A stretch of 64,000 nt of DNA from the NCBI GenBank assembly GCA_944327085.1, contig CALVGG010000001.1, forward strand, positions 1 to 64,000, in the 5' to 3' direction. Numbering within the stretch: position 1 is the stretch's first letter; each line of letters opens with the position of its first letter. This DNA comes from an uncultured Elusimicrobiales bacterium. Lineage in GTDB: Bacteria > Elusimicrobiota > Elusimicrobia > Elusimicrobiales > Elusimicrobiaceae. Below, one piece after another: positions 15,296 to 23,814 of the stretch. A program made the translations under genes and the position numbers. The notes beneath the pieces are model-generated. The model was not told where the DNA came from. It worked only from the letters and a program-made list of their open reading frames with translations, and did not search any database.

Positions 15296-15838
15296 CTATA
15301 AACCGGGGGGCAGTTTTGCTTTCATTAACGGGCGCAGGCAAAATTTTTCTCCATCAGCCGTAAATGTGCCGTCCCCCACCGCATGCAGCAGGCGTGTATC
15401 ACGGCAGCGCTCGTTCTTCCACACACAAAGCACCTGCAAAATAACTAACCCATACGAGGCTATATAATCTGTTACGCGGCATTCCAAACAGGCAATACAG
15501 CCGCCTAAAAGCGGGGCTTTTACCTGTTGGGCGGGATAGGTTTTTAAATGCAGTTTTTGAAATTTATCGGTTGTTTGGCCGCTTAACATACCTATTTTAA
15601 CCGCGGTTTTTAACATAGCCGGGCCTGGTATACAAACCACACATTCTTTGGTTTTAATAAGGGCGTTAAAAGAATAATTCCACGGGCCGGTGGCCAGTAA
15701 AATGTGTTGGTTAAAATCAATGGCGGCCGTCCAGGATATGGTCATTACATTGGGTTTTTTGGCGTCAAAAGTAGTAACCAGCGTTAACGGGCCGGGCTCT
15801 ATAAAAGTAAGGGCCGTTTCAACAGGGAGTAGTTTCAT
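15296..15838 (-). CDS. flavin reductase family protein (flavoredoxin-like)
   Basis: The 180-residue product fits the FMN-binding split barrel. It begins PVETALTFIEPGPLTLVTT, then NVMTISWTAAIDFNQHILLATGPWNYSFNALIKTKECVVCIPG, and LSGQTTDKFQKLHLKTYP. These proteins bind FMN and reduce flavins or pass electrons in anaerobes; the partner is unknown. AAAGGG abuts the ATG with no spacer and a TAAAAT lies six bases upstream, so the transcript is probably leaderless. It has no operon partners. Confidence 0.85.
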   Translation of the reverse strand: MKLLPVETALTFIEPGPLTLVTTFDAKKPNVMTISWTAAIDFNQHILLATGPWNYSFNALIKTKECVVCIPGPAMLKTAVKIGMLSGQTTDKFQKLHLKTYPAQQVKAPLLGGCIACLECRVTDYIASYGLVILQVLCVWKNERCRDTRLLHAVGDGTFTADGEKFCLRPLMKAKLPPGL

Positions 15839-15844
15839 CCCTTT

Positions 15845-15850
15845 ATTTTA
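15845..15850 (-). promoter_or_regulatory. -10 box, probably leaderless transcript
   Basis: TAAAAT on the minus strand, six bases, then the ATG at 15838. Confidence 0.45.
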
Positions 15851-15884
15851 CAATAAAAAACCCCGCCTGTTACCAGGCGGGGTT
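15851..15884 (-). terminator. terminator of the major pilin-like gene
   Basis: AACCCCGCCTG / CAGGCGGGGTT, a perfect 11-base stem with loop GTAA on the minus strand, then TTTTTTATT. Confidence 0.85.
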
Positions 15885-15902
15885 TAAGATTAACTAAGTG
15901 AA

Positions 15903-16436
15903 TTAGTTATTGGCCGGCTGAGCGCAGGCAGAGTTGGTGCCGTTGTTGCAGCAAGAGCCGGTCGGCGTATCAATACCGCAGAAGTCAGCGCAGAGTTCCT
16001 GGCCAGCAGGGTTGGTGCCGGTGCAGGTTACGTTGTCGCCCTGATAGTAGCGGGACAAGCTATACTGATACTGCAAAGCACCACCAGCAGCGTGGCGGGT
16101 AGCGGTAGCTTTACCAGTCTGGAAGGTGGTACCAGACAACACTACGGCAAAGCCGTTGCCGTTGGCACCCGTGGCGGGGTTACCTTTGGTGTAGTAGGTG
16201 GACCCGTTGGAATCTTTCGGGGACACGTCCAACGCTCTGTAATTCGTTACAAATTTATTAATTTGTAAGAATTTGCGGCGCTGAGCCTGAGCAATGCTGC
16301 CCAACAAGGTGTCGGCTTCCGTCATACGGGAGCGTTCCACCGCTTTGAAATACTGCGGCATAGCCATAGCGGCCAAAATACCAATGATCAACACTACTAC
16401 GAGCAGTTCGATCAAGGTAAAACCTTTCTTATTCAT
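15903..16436 (-). CDS. type IV pilin-like protein, probably abundant
   Basis: The 177-residue product has a prepilin leader MNKKG then [19 protein letters not shown] with Glu5. A mature globular part follows, with ALDVSPKDSNGSTYYTKGNP. The C-terminal end carries six Cys, including the loop C-x6-G-x3-C (TCTGTNPAGQELC) shared with other pilins here. It has its own TTGACA promoter, a leader of about 47 bases and a strong AGGAGG, and a perfect terminator, which suggests high expression; it may be the major pilin. No pilus assembly genes are in the window. Confidence 0.9.
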   Translation of the reverse strand: MNKKGFTLIELLVVVLIIGILAAMAMPQYFKAVERSRMTEADTLLGSIAQAQRRKFLQINKFVTNYRALDVSPKDSNGSTYYTKGNPATGANGNGFAVVLSGTTFQTGKATATRHAAGGALQYQYSLSRYYQGDNVTCTGTNPAGQELCADFCGIDTPTGSCCNNGTNSACAQPANN

Positions 16437-16489
16437 AAAACCTCCTACAGTTTTATATATAATTTTGCAGCCATAGCGGCTACAATATT

Positions 16490-16518
16490 AGTTTAGCAGT
16501 AGCAAAAAACATTGTCAA
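16490..16518 (-). promoter_or_regulatory. promoter of the pilin gene at 15903
   Basis: TTGACA at 16513-16518, a 17-base spacer ending in TGC, and TAAACT at 16490-16495. The TG-N before the -10 makes it an extended promoter. Confidence 0.75.
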
Positions 16519-16555
16519 GCCCCTTTGCGGGCCTATTTGCTGCCGCCAAAATCCG

Positions 16556-17122
16556 TTAGTTTTGAGACGAAACCCCTGGGGCTTGCGATTGTGCGGCAGG
16601 CACAAAACGAATTTGCTCCCGCACAAAATACGGGGCTAACATAGCACAAAATTTTTTGCCTTTTTCATCCTGCCCCTGGCATACCGTTTGCCCGGATAAT
16701 ACCGGCCTAAGCAACCGGTAATTAAAACGCCCGCCAATGCGCCGGGCGGAAAGAACTGCCGGCTCCTGCTCTGAAACGCCATACTCCAACCGCAGGATGT
16801 ATCCGTCCGTCTCCGGCTTGCCGTTGGGGCCCATAAAAGCCAAATATAATTCCGTGGGTGTTCCTTCCACCGCGCGGGCCGTTACGTTTAAAATGGCAGG
16901 AACCGAAAAATACCGGCTTAATTCCGTCCAATCTGCCGCAAACTGGCCGTTAATACGCATAAAAGAATCTTGTGCAATTTCCGCATCGGCCAGGATTGCG
17001 TCCGTAGCTAATGCGCGGGCTTTTTCTTTCTCCCAAAAATAACGGGGAAAAGCAACCGCCGCAAAACACGCAATTACCACCACCAAAACCAACAGCGCTT
17101 TTATGGTAAAACCTTTTTTCAT
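16556..17122 (-). CDS. pseudopilin-like protein lacking Glu5
   Basis: The 188-residue product has the leader MKKG and FTIKALLVLVVVIACFA, but the residue at mature position 5 is Ala and position 4 is Lys, where other pilins have I-E. Missing Glu5 is known for the tip subunit GspK of type II secretion, so a minor or tip role is possible. The C-terminal loop C-x6-G-x3-C (VCQGQDEKGKKFC) is kept. The ATG at 17122 is preferred over a TTG at 17128 because of GAGG spacing. It lies 63 bases after the preceding pilin-like gene on the same strand. Confidence 0.82.
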   Translation of the reverse strand: MKKGFTIKALLVLVVVIACFAAVAFPRYFWEKEKARALATDAILADAEIAQDSFMRINGQFAADWTELSRYFSVPAILNVTARAVEGTPTELYLAFMGPNGKPETDGYILRLEYGVSEQEPAVLSARRIGGRFNYRLLRPVLSGQTVCQGQDEKGKKFCAMLAPYFVREQIRFVPAAQSQAPGVSSQN

Positions 17123-17185
17123 GAACAAGGACCTCTCTCACAAAACAAGAAAATATAGGCCCGCCTTTGGGCGCGGGCCTAACAA

Positions 17186-17740
17186 TTAGTTTAAATCTAA
17201 TTTAATCTTTTCCGGTATGGGAACCATGGGATTTGCAGGTAAATCTTTCATCTCTTCCACACCGGCATAATCCATACAATAGTTTACGTCAAACTCACTT
17301 TCATAAACGGGTATGCAGTACACCTGCCCCTGCCCAAAAGGGCGTACCAGTTTATAGGTATATTTATCAGAACCTACACGCTGCGCCACCACAAAGCCGT
17401 GGCGGTAATAATCAAACTGAAAAGAAATGGCAAAACCGTCCCCCGTGTTATCGGGCGAGTTGCCTTTGGTGTAATAAATTTCGCTGCCGTCTTCGTTTTT
17501 AAATAATTGCGGGTCACTGCTCATATTTAAATCCAGGTAACTCCACTTATTGGTATAAGCATTGCGCTGCAAAAAGTAACGTTCCTGCGCGTTGGCCCCG
17601 GATGACAGCATATTGACCGCGTCAGACATAGTGGCCCTTTCAATTACTTTAACATACGTCTGCACGGCAAAAGTAGATAAAACCGCTACGATGATAATTA
17701 CAAAAATTAATTCCATCAATGTAAAACCTTGGCGTTTCAT
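17186..17740 (-). CDS. type IV pilin-like protein
   Basis: The 184-residue product has the leader MKRQG then FTLMELIFVIIIVAVLSTF with Glu5. Its middle part, SYLDLNMSSDPQLFK...EIYYTKGNSPDNTGDGFAISF, aligns by eye with the pilin at 15903 (STYYTKGNP...NGFAV). A C-terminal Cys pair (YCIPVYESEFDVNYC) has a 12-residue loop. The ATG at 17740 is chosen for its AGGAG eight bases upstream; the ribosome site overlaps the stop of the DsbD-like gene, so the two are coupled. Confidence 0.87.
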   Translation of the reverse strand: MKRQGFTLMELIFVIIIVAVLSTFAVQTYVKVIERATMSDAVNMLSSGANAQERYFLQRNAYTNKWSYLDLNMSSDPQLFKNEDGSEIYYTKGNSPDNTGDGFAISFQFDYYRHGFVVAQRVGSDKYTYKLVRPFGQGQVYCIPVYESEFDVNYCMDYAGVEEMKDLPANPMVPIPEKIKLDLN

Positions 17741-17751
17741 GGGCATTTCTC

Positions 17752-18912
17752 CTAAATATTTTCTACCAGCAACAAAAATAAAGCTAAAAACACCACACAA
17801 AGTAATAGTTTCATTAAGCCCAGGTGTTTCTTTAAAAAGTCACTAAAGCCTTTAGACTCGTAACCTAATACAGATAATACAAAAATTAACACCAAAGGCA
17901 AAATAAACATAAAATTATACAAAAGCAAATAAACCCAGGCTTTTACGCGGAAGGCCGGGTCTTGCATAATCAGCACCACGGTAGGCAGATACACCTGGCC
18001 GGTGCATACCGCTTCCACCAGTGAGACAGCAAACCCCACCGCCAGCGCAGCCAGCACCAGCCGCCAGCTGCTTTCATGCTTATCCCGCAGGAAAAACCCC
18101 ATAATTTTATGAATGCGTATTTTTAAATTAGTGGGCAGCTGCAAAAGCATTTTATCGGCTTTTTTGGTTTTTTTATAAATCCAAAAATCATACAAAGCCA
18201 AAAAGAAAAACGCCAAACATACGGCCGCCGTAATAATATAAAACGCTTTAATTACGTACGCAAAACCGCGCATGGCGTATAAGAACTGAAATAGCCCAAG
18301 CCCGATAAGCACGTACGCCACAAACACGGCAAAGCAATAAGCGGCCCCCACCAGGACAATTTCCCGCCGGGTATATTTATATACGGTTAAGAAGGAAATA
18401 AAAAATACAATTACCGCAAACGCACACGGGTTGACCCCGTCCACGAGCCCGCTGCCGATAATGGCCCACAAAGTAATTTTGCTAAAAGCTTCTTGGGTGT
18501 TTTGGGCGCCGTCTTGCACCAGGGTGGTTTTTTCGTTTAGCAGCATGGCTTTTTCTATAGCCGCATCGGCATAGGTGGCGATTTCGTTGGGGTAGCCCAT
18601 TAAAAAAGTACTTCCCACGCAGGCCGCCGGATACCCCAAATCCGTTACGCCGTATGCTTTGGCCGTTTCGGCAAAAATCAGGTTATTTCCGTCTTTGGAA
18701 ATATCCAATTCCACAAAGTTTACGGTATCTTTATATTTGTCTTTTAAGCCTTGCCAATATTCGTGCTTTAATTTATTGCAATGCACACAGGTGGGGCTTA
18801 CAAATAAACAAAAGTTGGGCTTATCATCGGCCAATTTTACAGCAGCCGCACGGGCGGGCAAAAAACCGGCAAACAAACATACAGCGCTTAGTATTAACAA
18901 AAGTTTTTTCAT
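17752..18912 (-). CDS. thioredoxin-DsbD/CcdA-type membrane fusion protein
   Basis: The 386-residue product has a signal peptide (MKKLLLILSAVCLFAGF). It is followed by a periplasmic thioredoxin-like domain (about 30-125) with Cys42-x2-Cys45 in SPTCVHCNKL and a cis-Pro-like YPAACVGS. Six or more membrane helices follow, with the CcdA/DsbD cysteines in GLVDGVNPCAF and SLVEAVCTGQVYLP. Such proteins carry reducing power from cytoplasmic thioredoxin across the membrane; the fused Trx domain would be the output. It starts one base after marC and is coupled to a pilin gene. Reduction or isomerisation of pilin disulfides is a reasonable guess. Confidence 0.87.
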   Translation of the reverse strand: MKKLLLILSAVCLFAGFLPARAAAVKLADDKPNFCLFVSPTCVHCNKLKHEYWQGLKDKYKDTVNFVELDISKDGNNLIFAETAKAYGVTDLGYPAACVGSTFLMGYPNEIATYADAAIEKAMLLNEKTTLVQDGAQNTQEAFSKITLWAIIGSGLVDGVNPCAFAVIVFFISFLTVYKYTRREIVLVGAAYCFAVFVAYVLIGLGLFQFLYAMRGFAYVIKAFYIITAAVCLAFFFLALYDFWIYKKTKKADKMLLQLPTNLKIRIHKIMGFFLRDKHESSWRLVLAALAVGFAVSLVEAVCTGQVYLPTVVLIMQDPAFRVKAWVYLLLYNFMFILPLVLIFVLSVLGYESKGFSDFLKKHLGLMKLLLCVVFLALFLLLVENI

Positions 18913-18913
18913 A

Positions 18914-19510
18914 CTATAAATTACCCAATTTAATAAATTCCGCAATGCCGCCCATTACCATATCTACGGACATTAATATCAATATCATACCGGTCAAACG
19001 TTCAATGGCTACCAAACCGCGTTTACCTAGCAACGTGCTGATTGGAAAAGAAAGCATTAAAATAATGGAGTTGATTAAAGACGCCGCCAACACCACGCCC
19101 AAAGTAACCAATTTATTGGGGGACTGGGCAGACAAAATCATCACCATGGAAAGCGCCGCCGGCCCCGCCACCAGCGGGATAGCCAACGGCACCACAAAGG
19201 GTTCGTCTTCCTTCGGGTCGGTTTTGGCTTCTTCTTCCCCGCCAAAAACCAAACGTACGGAAATAATAAACAAAATAATTCCGCCCGCTACACTAAGCGA
19301 AGACTGCCTGACGCCAAACGCGTGCAAGAACCATTTGCCTAAAAACAAAAAAGCAACCATAATCAGCAGGGCAATGCCCAGCTCGCGCAGCAGAACAATT
19401 TTGCGACGTTCCGGCGCCACTTTTTTAAGTGCGGCAATAAATAAAGGAATATTGCCAAAACCATCCATAACCAAAGCCAATGTAATTACTGAAGAAATAA
19501 AAAAGTCCAT
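18914..19510 (-). CDS. MarC family integral membrane protein
   Basis: The 198-residue product has six membrane helices in MarC order, starting FFISSVITLALVMDGFGNIPLFIAAL, then ERRKIVLLRELGIALLIMV, VAGGIILFIISVRLVFGG, PLAIPLVAGPAALSMVMIL and RLTGMILILMSVDMVMGG. MarC proteins resemble small transporters, and their substrate is not established. The ATG at 19510 has AGGAG; upstream in-frame sequence is hydrophilic and has no ribosome site. It is the first gene of the run into the DsbD-like and pilin genes, and divergent from the ClC gene. Confidence 0.88.
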   Translation of the reverse strand: MDFFISSVITLALVMDGFGNIPLFIAALKKVAPERRKIVLLRELGIALLIMVAFLFLGKWFLHAFGVRQSSLSVAGGIILFIISVRLVFGGEEEAKTDPKEDEPFVVPLAIPLVAGPAALSMVMILSAQSPNKLVTLGVVLAASLINSIILMLSFPISTLLGKRGLVAIERLTGMILILMSVDMVMGGIAEFIKLGNL

Positions 19511-19626
19511 AACGTCTCCTTGCGGCCGGGAAAAGCCGGCTGTTTCCTTATATAGTATATCAAAATACAGGCAGCCTAAAAACGCTTCCCGTTGCGCCGT
19601 TTGTATGCCAACAGGCAATTTGATAA

Positions 19627-19632
19627 TATAGT
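19627..19632 (+). promoter_or_regulatory. -10 box, probably leaderless transcript
   Basis: TATAGT, six bases, then the ATG at 19639; no Shine-Dalgarno. Confidence 0.45.
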
Positions 19633-19638
19633 ATAAGT

Positions 19639-20994
19639 ATGTGGAATAGCCAAAAAAACAATGTGTTGCACATTATTAAATGGTTCATGCTGGCTACGCT
19701 GGTGGGGATTGTGGTGGGCGTGCTGGACGCGGCTTTCTTAAAATTATTGGACGCCGCCATCGGCTGGCGCAACACCATACCGTTTTTTTATGTAGGGCTT
19801 CCTTTATTTTTATACTTAGGGGTATTGCTTTCCCGCCACACCTTTCGCAAAGACCGGGATTATTCCACCGACTCCGTAATCAACCAAATTAACTCTTACA
19901 AACCCATTTCCTTTATATCCATTACCAAGGCGTTTTTCCTCTCCATATTAACCATGGCAACAGGCGGTTCCGCCGGTAAAGAAGCCCCCTGCGCCGATGT
20001 AGGCGCCGGTATCAGCTCCATACTGGCGCGTTTTATGCGCATGAACCCGCAAGACCAGCGCAAAATGATGATTTGCGGCGTAAGCGCGGGGTTTGCCGGC
20101 GTATTTGGCGTGCCAATATCCGGTGCCTTGTTTGGGTTGGAAGTATTGTGGGTAGGCCATATTTTTTATGAAGTGATGTTTGCCGCACTGGTGGCCGGGA
20201 TGACGGCCTTCCAGGTAACGCAGTACCTGGGGGTAAACTATATTTACCACCCTTTACATTTTGTTCCGGTATTTTCGGAACAGTTCTTTTTAAAAGTCAT
20301 TATAGCGGGTATGGTATTTGGCGTTATTTCCATTTTGTTTATTGAAATGATGAAATTTATGAAGGTGCTGTTTCGTTATATTGCGCTGCGCTCATCGGTA
20401 TTTATGGCCTGTGCGGTGGGCGGTTTTGTACTAATCGCCATAGGGTATTTTATATCCCCCCTGTATTTAGGGTTGGGCATGAGCGGCATAGATAATGTGC
20501 TGGCCGGTTCCGCGCCGGACAGCCCTTTTGGATTTTTATATAAAATAATCACCACGTCCGTTACGTTTGCGGCCGGCGGCATTGGCGGGGTAGTAACACC
20601 TATTTTCTTTATAGGCGCGCAGGCAGGCGGTATGCTGGCCGATTTTTTGGCCGTGGATACGGCCACCCTGGCCGCCTTGGGCCTGGTGGCCGTGTTGGCC
20701 GGAACAGCAAACACCCCGCTGTCTGCCAGTATTATGGCCATAGAGCTTTTTGGCGCAGAAATTGCCCCCTACGCCACCATTGCCTGCGTAATCAGTTTTT
20801 TGGTAACAGGCCAGCAAAGCATTTACCCCAGCCAGCGCCTGGCTTTTGACAAAAGCGGCCAAAACAAGCCGCTGGAGCCGTATCCGGTGCCAGATAAAAA
20901 AATACCTACCCGAAAGGGCCTTTTTAAGAAAACTTTAAAGGATATGGTAAAACACCTCATCCCCAACCCAAAAGATTTTGATAACGAAAAATAA
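19639..20994 (+). CDS. ClC-family chloride channel/transporter
   Basis: The 451-residue membrane protein has ClC filter elements: GGSAGKEAP with the gating Glu115, GVFGVPISGALFGLEVL, and AAGGIGGVVTPIFFIGAQAGG. By alignment to E. coli ClC, Glu168 matches Glu202 and the proton-path Glu203 is Val169. This is usual in the bacterial group with STDSVI/GHGTD in place of GSGIP, and it may mean no proton coupling. A ~45-residue cytoplasmic tail without CBS domains follows. Single gene. Confidence 0.92.
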   Translation: MWNSQKNNVLHIIKWFMLATLVGIVVGVLDAAFLKLLDAAIGWRNTIPFFYVGLPLFLYLGVLLSRHTFRKDRDYSTDSVINQINSYKPISFISITKAFFLSILTMATGGSAGKEAPCADVGAGISSILARFMRMNPQDQRKMMICGVSAGFAGVFGVPISGALFGLEVLWVGHIFYEVMFAALVAGMTAFQVTQYLGVNYIYHPLHFVPVFSEQFFLKVIIAGMVFGVISILFIEMMKFMKVLFRYIALRSSVFMACAVGGFVLIAIGYFISPLYLGLGMSGIDNVLAGSAPDSPFGFLYKIITTSVTFAAGGIGGVVTPIFFIGAQAGGMLADFLAVDTATLAALGLVAVLAGTANTPLSASIMAIELFGAEIAPYATIACVISFLVTGQQSIYPSQRLAFDKSGQNKPLEPYPVPDKKIPTRKGLFKKTLKDMVKHLIPNPKDFDNEK

Positions 20995-21001
20995 CCCTTT
21001 T

Positions 21002-21026
21002 CCCCCTGTTTGCACAGGGGGTTTTT
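21002..21026 (+). terminator. terminator of the ClC gene
   Basis: CCCCCTG / CAGGGGG around a 6-base loop, then TTTTT. Confidence 0.8.
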
Positions 21027-21140
21027 ATTGCATAATTTTGCAGTTGGTTTACTTATCCCAAACTCATATTTTTTAAAACAGTATGTTTTGTGGCAATGCA
21101 CGGTTATCGGGCGGGTTATTGGGCTCATGCCGTTTATAGC

Positions 21141-21178
21141 AATAAAAATGCGGGGCTTTAAAAGGCCCCGCATTTTTT
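21141..21178 (-). terminator. terminator of the ispDF-cysS-add operon
   Basis: AATGCGGGGC / GCCCCGCATT with T-runs on both sides (TTTTTATT leftward). It serves add; the ClC gene has its own. Confidence 0.8.
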
Positions 21179-21194
21179 ATAATACTTTCTTATA

Positions 21195-22424
21195 TTAATA
21201 GGTAGGCACCTGGTATTCTTTAGCCAGGGCATTATAGCGGTCTATCACCTTGCGTATAAAATCCCGTTTTTGCACATAACTACCCGGGAAGAACGCCCCC
21301 TTAAAACCGGCTATCACCACATTTTTAAGTTCTTTGGGGGAGAGCTCAATATTGCGCACCAGCAGTTCCAGCTCTTTGGTAACCGTGGTGTTGGAAACCA
21401 GGCGGTTATCCGTATTAATGCTAATGGGCAAGCCGCGGGCAATCATCTCCTTTACCGGGTGATTTTTAACGGATTTTATTTCCGGCAAGGTTTGCAAATT
21501 GCTGGTAAGGCACACTTCCACGCCAATGCGTTCGCTGGCAATATAGTCGGCCAAACTGTCCACATAGGCTTGTTTGTCTTTTACTTTTTTGTCTTTAATC
21601 ATTTCTTTGGAAAATAAATGCGTGCCGTGGCCAATGCGGTTGGCGTAACAATCGGTAATGGCCTGAAAAATGGATTCCGGGCCGTATGCCTCGCCGGAGT
21701 GCACCGTTTTGCGCATAAAGTATTTATGTACGTAACGGTAGGCTTCCACATGGTCCGATGCGGGGTATCCGGCTTCTTCGCCGGCCAGGTCAAACCCCAC
21801 GATAGGCAGTTTTTCCTCTTTTACCAAACGCACCACCATTTTGGCCAACTCCAAAGAAGCAATATTAAAAATTTCCGACTTGCTAGACTGGGCCAATGCT
21901 TTCATCAGCACCCCGTAGTAAGGGGACATAAACGCATTAAAATTGCGCATGGCGCACGCAATAATGCCGCAGTGAAATTCCAAATCCTTTCCGCTTTTTA
22001 CGTCTGGCAAATTGTTGTGTTCTTTCTGTGCCCGGGCCAGCCCGCGCGCTACCGCCCGGACAGACTCCTGCGCGGTCAGTTTATCATTTGCGTGCAATTG
22101 CGGGGCAAAACGCACTTCCAAATAGCGCACGCCTTCGGCAATGGCGTCCTGCGCCAGTTCATAGGCAATGCGTTCTATATTTTCGGCATTTTGCATTACG
22201 GCGCCCGTGTAGCTAAAGCCTTTTAAATATTCCACTAAAGAGGAATACTTGTCTTTATACACCAGGCGGCGCATGCCTTTTTCTGTATAAGAAGGTAATT
22301 CCACCCCTTCTTTTTGGGCCAGTTCTATTAAGGTAGACAGCCTGAGGGAACCGTCCAAATGCACATGTAAATCCGCCTTGGGAAGGCGTTGTAAAAACTC
22401 CGCGGGGACGTCTTTCATTTTCAT
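21195..22424 (-). CDS. add: adenosine deaminase
   Basis: A 409-residue metal-dependent deaminase with zinc ligands in ADLHVHLDGSL, then VRYLEVRFAPQLH, the catalytic HSGEAYGPESI, RIGHGTHL, and the distal metal/catalytic pair in ISINTDNRLVSNTTVTKELEL. It converts adenosine to inosine. It is about 60-70 residues longer than E. coli Add, mainly an insertion around LARAQKEHNNLPDVKSGKD and a longer C-terminus. The start overlaps the cysS stop as ATGA, so it is coupled and last in the operon. Confidence 0.93.
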   Translation of the reverse strand: MKMKDVPAEFLQRLPKADLHVHLDGSLRLSTLIELAQKEGVELPSYTEKGMRRLVYKDKYSSLVEYLKGFSYTGAVMQNAENIERIAYELAQDAIAEGVRYLEVRFAPQLHANDKLTAQESVRAVARGLARAQKEHNNLPDVKSGKDLEFHCGIIACAMRNFNAFMSPYYGVLMKALAQSSKSEIFNIASLELAKMVVRLVKEEKLPIVGFDLAGEEAGYPASDHVEAYRYVHKYFMRKTVHSGEAYGPESIFQAITDCYANRIGHGTHLFSKEMIKDKKVKDKQAYVDSLADYIASERIGVEVCLTSNLQTLPEIKSVKNHPVKEMIARGLPISINTDNRLVSNTTVTKELELLVRNIELSPKELKNVVIAGFKGAFFPGSYVQKRDFIRKVIDRYNALAKEYQVPTY

Positions 22425-23812
22425 AGTTTCTTCTCCGCCTGTTGGCCTTTGGGGGTGTCTTTTACCACATACCCCAGTTTGGCAATAGCGTCGCGCAGCT
22501 CGTCGGATTTTTTATAGTCCTTGGCGGCGCGGGCGCGGGCGCGCTCTTCCAGCAGGGTTTGCACTTCCTGCGGCAGCGCGAGGGGTTCTTCTTTTTTCTC
22601 CTTAAATAAATCCAAAGCCAAAATACTGTCAGCAAAGCGCAGGAAAGAGAGTTTCTGCTCGGCATTCATATCCGCACTGCGCACGCCTTCCCACACCACG
22701 GCCAAAGCTTTGGGTGCGTTTAAATCATCTTCCATAGCGGCGGCAAATTTGTCTTTCCAGGCTTGGCAGTCCGCTTCCTTTCCTTGGGCCTGGGCCAGCA
22801 CACCGCGGCTTAACGCGCGCAAATTTTCCAAACTTTTGGCGGCCGCATCCAAACTTTCAAACGTAAATTCCAGCTGGGTGCGGTAATGCGCCGTTAAGCA
22901 TAAATAGCGATAGGCAAGCGGGTCATAACCTTTTTCTTTTAACGTAGCTAAAGTTACAAAAGTACCGCCGGATTTGGACATCTTTCCCGAACGCAAAATT
23001 AAAAATTCCCCATGCACCCAGTAGTTTACATACTTTTGGCCGGTGGCGGCTTCGCTCTGGGCAATTTCGTTGGTATGGTGGATGGTTACATGGTCAATAC
23101 CGCCGCAGTGTATATCCAGCGTGTGCCCCAAATATTTCATAGCCATGGCGGAACATTCTATATGCCACCCCGGGAAACCTACCCCCCAAGGGCTGTCCCA
23201 CTCCATTTGGCGTTTTTTGTCTTTGGGGGAAAATTTCCACAAGGCAAAATCCGTGGGGTTGCGTTTTTCGTCGCTCATTTCCACACGGGCGCCGCCCTGC
23301 AGCCCGCTGATGCGCGCGTGGCCCACCAGGGCGTCGTAGCGGTCAAATTTGGAAGTGTCATAATAAATGCCGTCGCTGGTGCGGTAAGTGTAGCCTTTTT
23401 CTTCCAGCGTTTTTACCAGGGCAATCATTTCTTTAATATGCTGGGTTGCGCGGCTGATTACCGTGGGGCGGGTGCAGTTTAAAGCATCAAAATCCGCCCA
23501 GAATTTTTCTTCATAAAACTTGGCAATGTCCCACGCGCTTTTGCCTTCGCGCGCGGCACCTACTTCCATTTTGTCTTCGCCGTCATCCTGATCGGACACC
23601 AAATGCCCCACATCCGTTACGTTCATTACGTGTTTAAGAGGATAATGCAGGCGGATGGTGCGGGCCAGCAAATCTTCAAAAATATACGTGCGCAAATTGC
23701 CGATATGCGCATAATTATATACCGTCGGCCCACAGCAATACATGGTAACCTGCTTCGGGTTTTGCGGCAGGAATTCGTCCTTATGGTGTGTGGCGGTATT
23801 ATACAAAAACAT
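22421..23812 (-). CDS. cysS: cysteinyl-tRNA synthetase
   Basis: A 463-residue class I synthetase. The HIGH motif appears as AHIGNLRT after zinc ligand Cys28 (YCCGPTVYNYAHIG). GWHIECSAM and CGGIDHVTIHHTNEIAQSEA supply the other zinc ligands, and KMSKS is GKMSKSGGTF. GAGG lies nine bases before the ATG. IspD/F and CysS are often neighbours in other bacteria, as here. Confidence 0.97.
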   Translation of the reverse strand: MFLYNTATHHKDEFLPQNPKQVTMYCCGPTVYNYAHIGNLRTYIFEDLLARTIRLHYPLKHVMNVTDVGHLVSDQDDGEDKMEVGAAREGKSAWDIAKFYEEKFWADFDALNCTRPTVISRATQHIKEMIALVKTLEEKGYTYRTSDGIYYDTSKFDRYDALVGHARISGLQGGARVEMSDEKRNPTDFALWKFSPKDKKRQMEWDSPWGVGFPGWHIECSAMAMKYLGHTLDIHCGGIDHVTIHHTNEIAQSEAATGQKYVNYWVHGEFLILRSGKMSKSGGTFVTLATLKEKGYDPLAYRYLCLTAHYRTQLEFTFESLDAAAKSLENLRALSRGVLAQAQGKEADCQAWKDKFAAAMEDDLNAPKALAVVWEGVRSADMNAEQKLSFLRFADSILALDLFKEKKEEPLALPQEVQTLLEERARARAAKDYKKSDELRDAIAKLGYVVKDTPKGQQAEKKL

Positions 23813-23814
23813 AA

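Noticed and set aside
18654-19631. 325-codon plus-strand ORF antisense to marC and the DsbD-like gene
   Set aside because: The minus-strand genes have clear families, signal and membrane helices; the antisense product is low-complexity without a ribosome site.
20136-20148. Loss of the proton-path Glu (Val169) in the ClC protein as a novelty
   Set aside because: The F-x-L-E-V-x pattern is usual in the bacterial ClC group without GSGIP, so it is a family trait, not an oddity.
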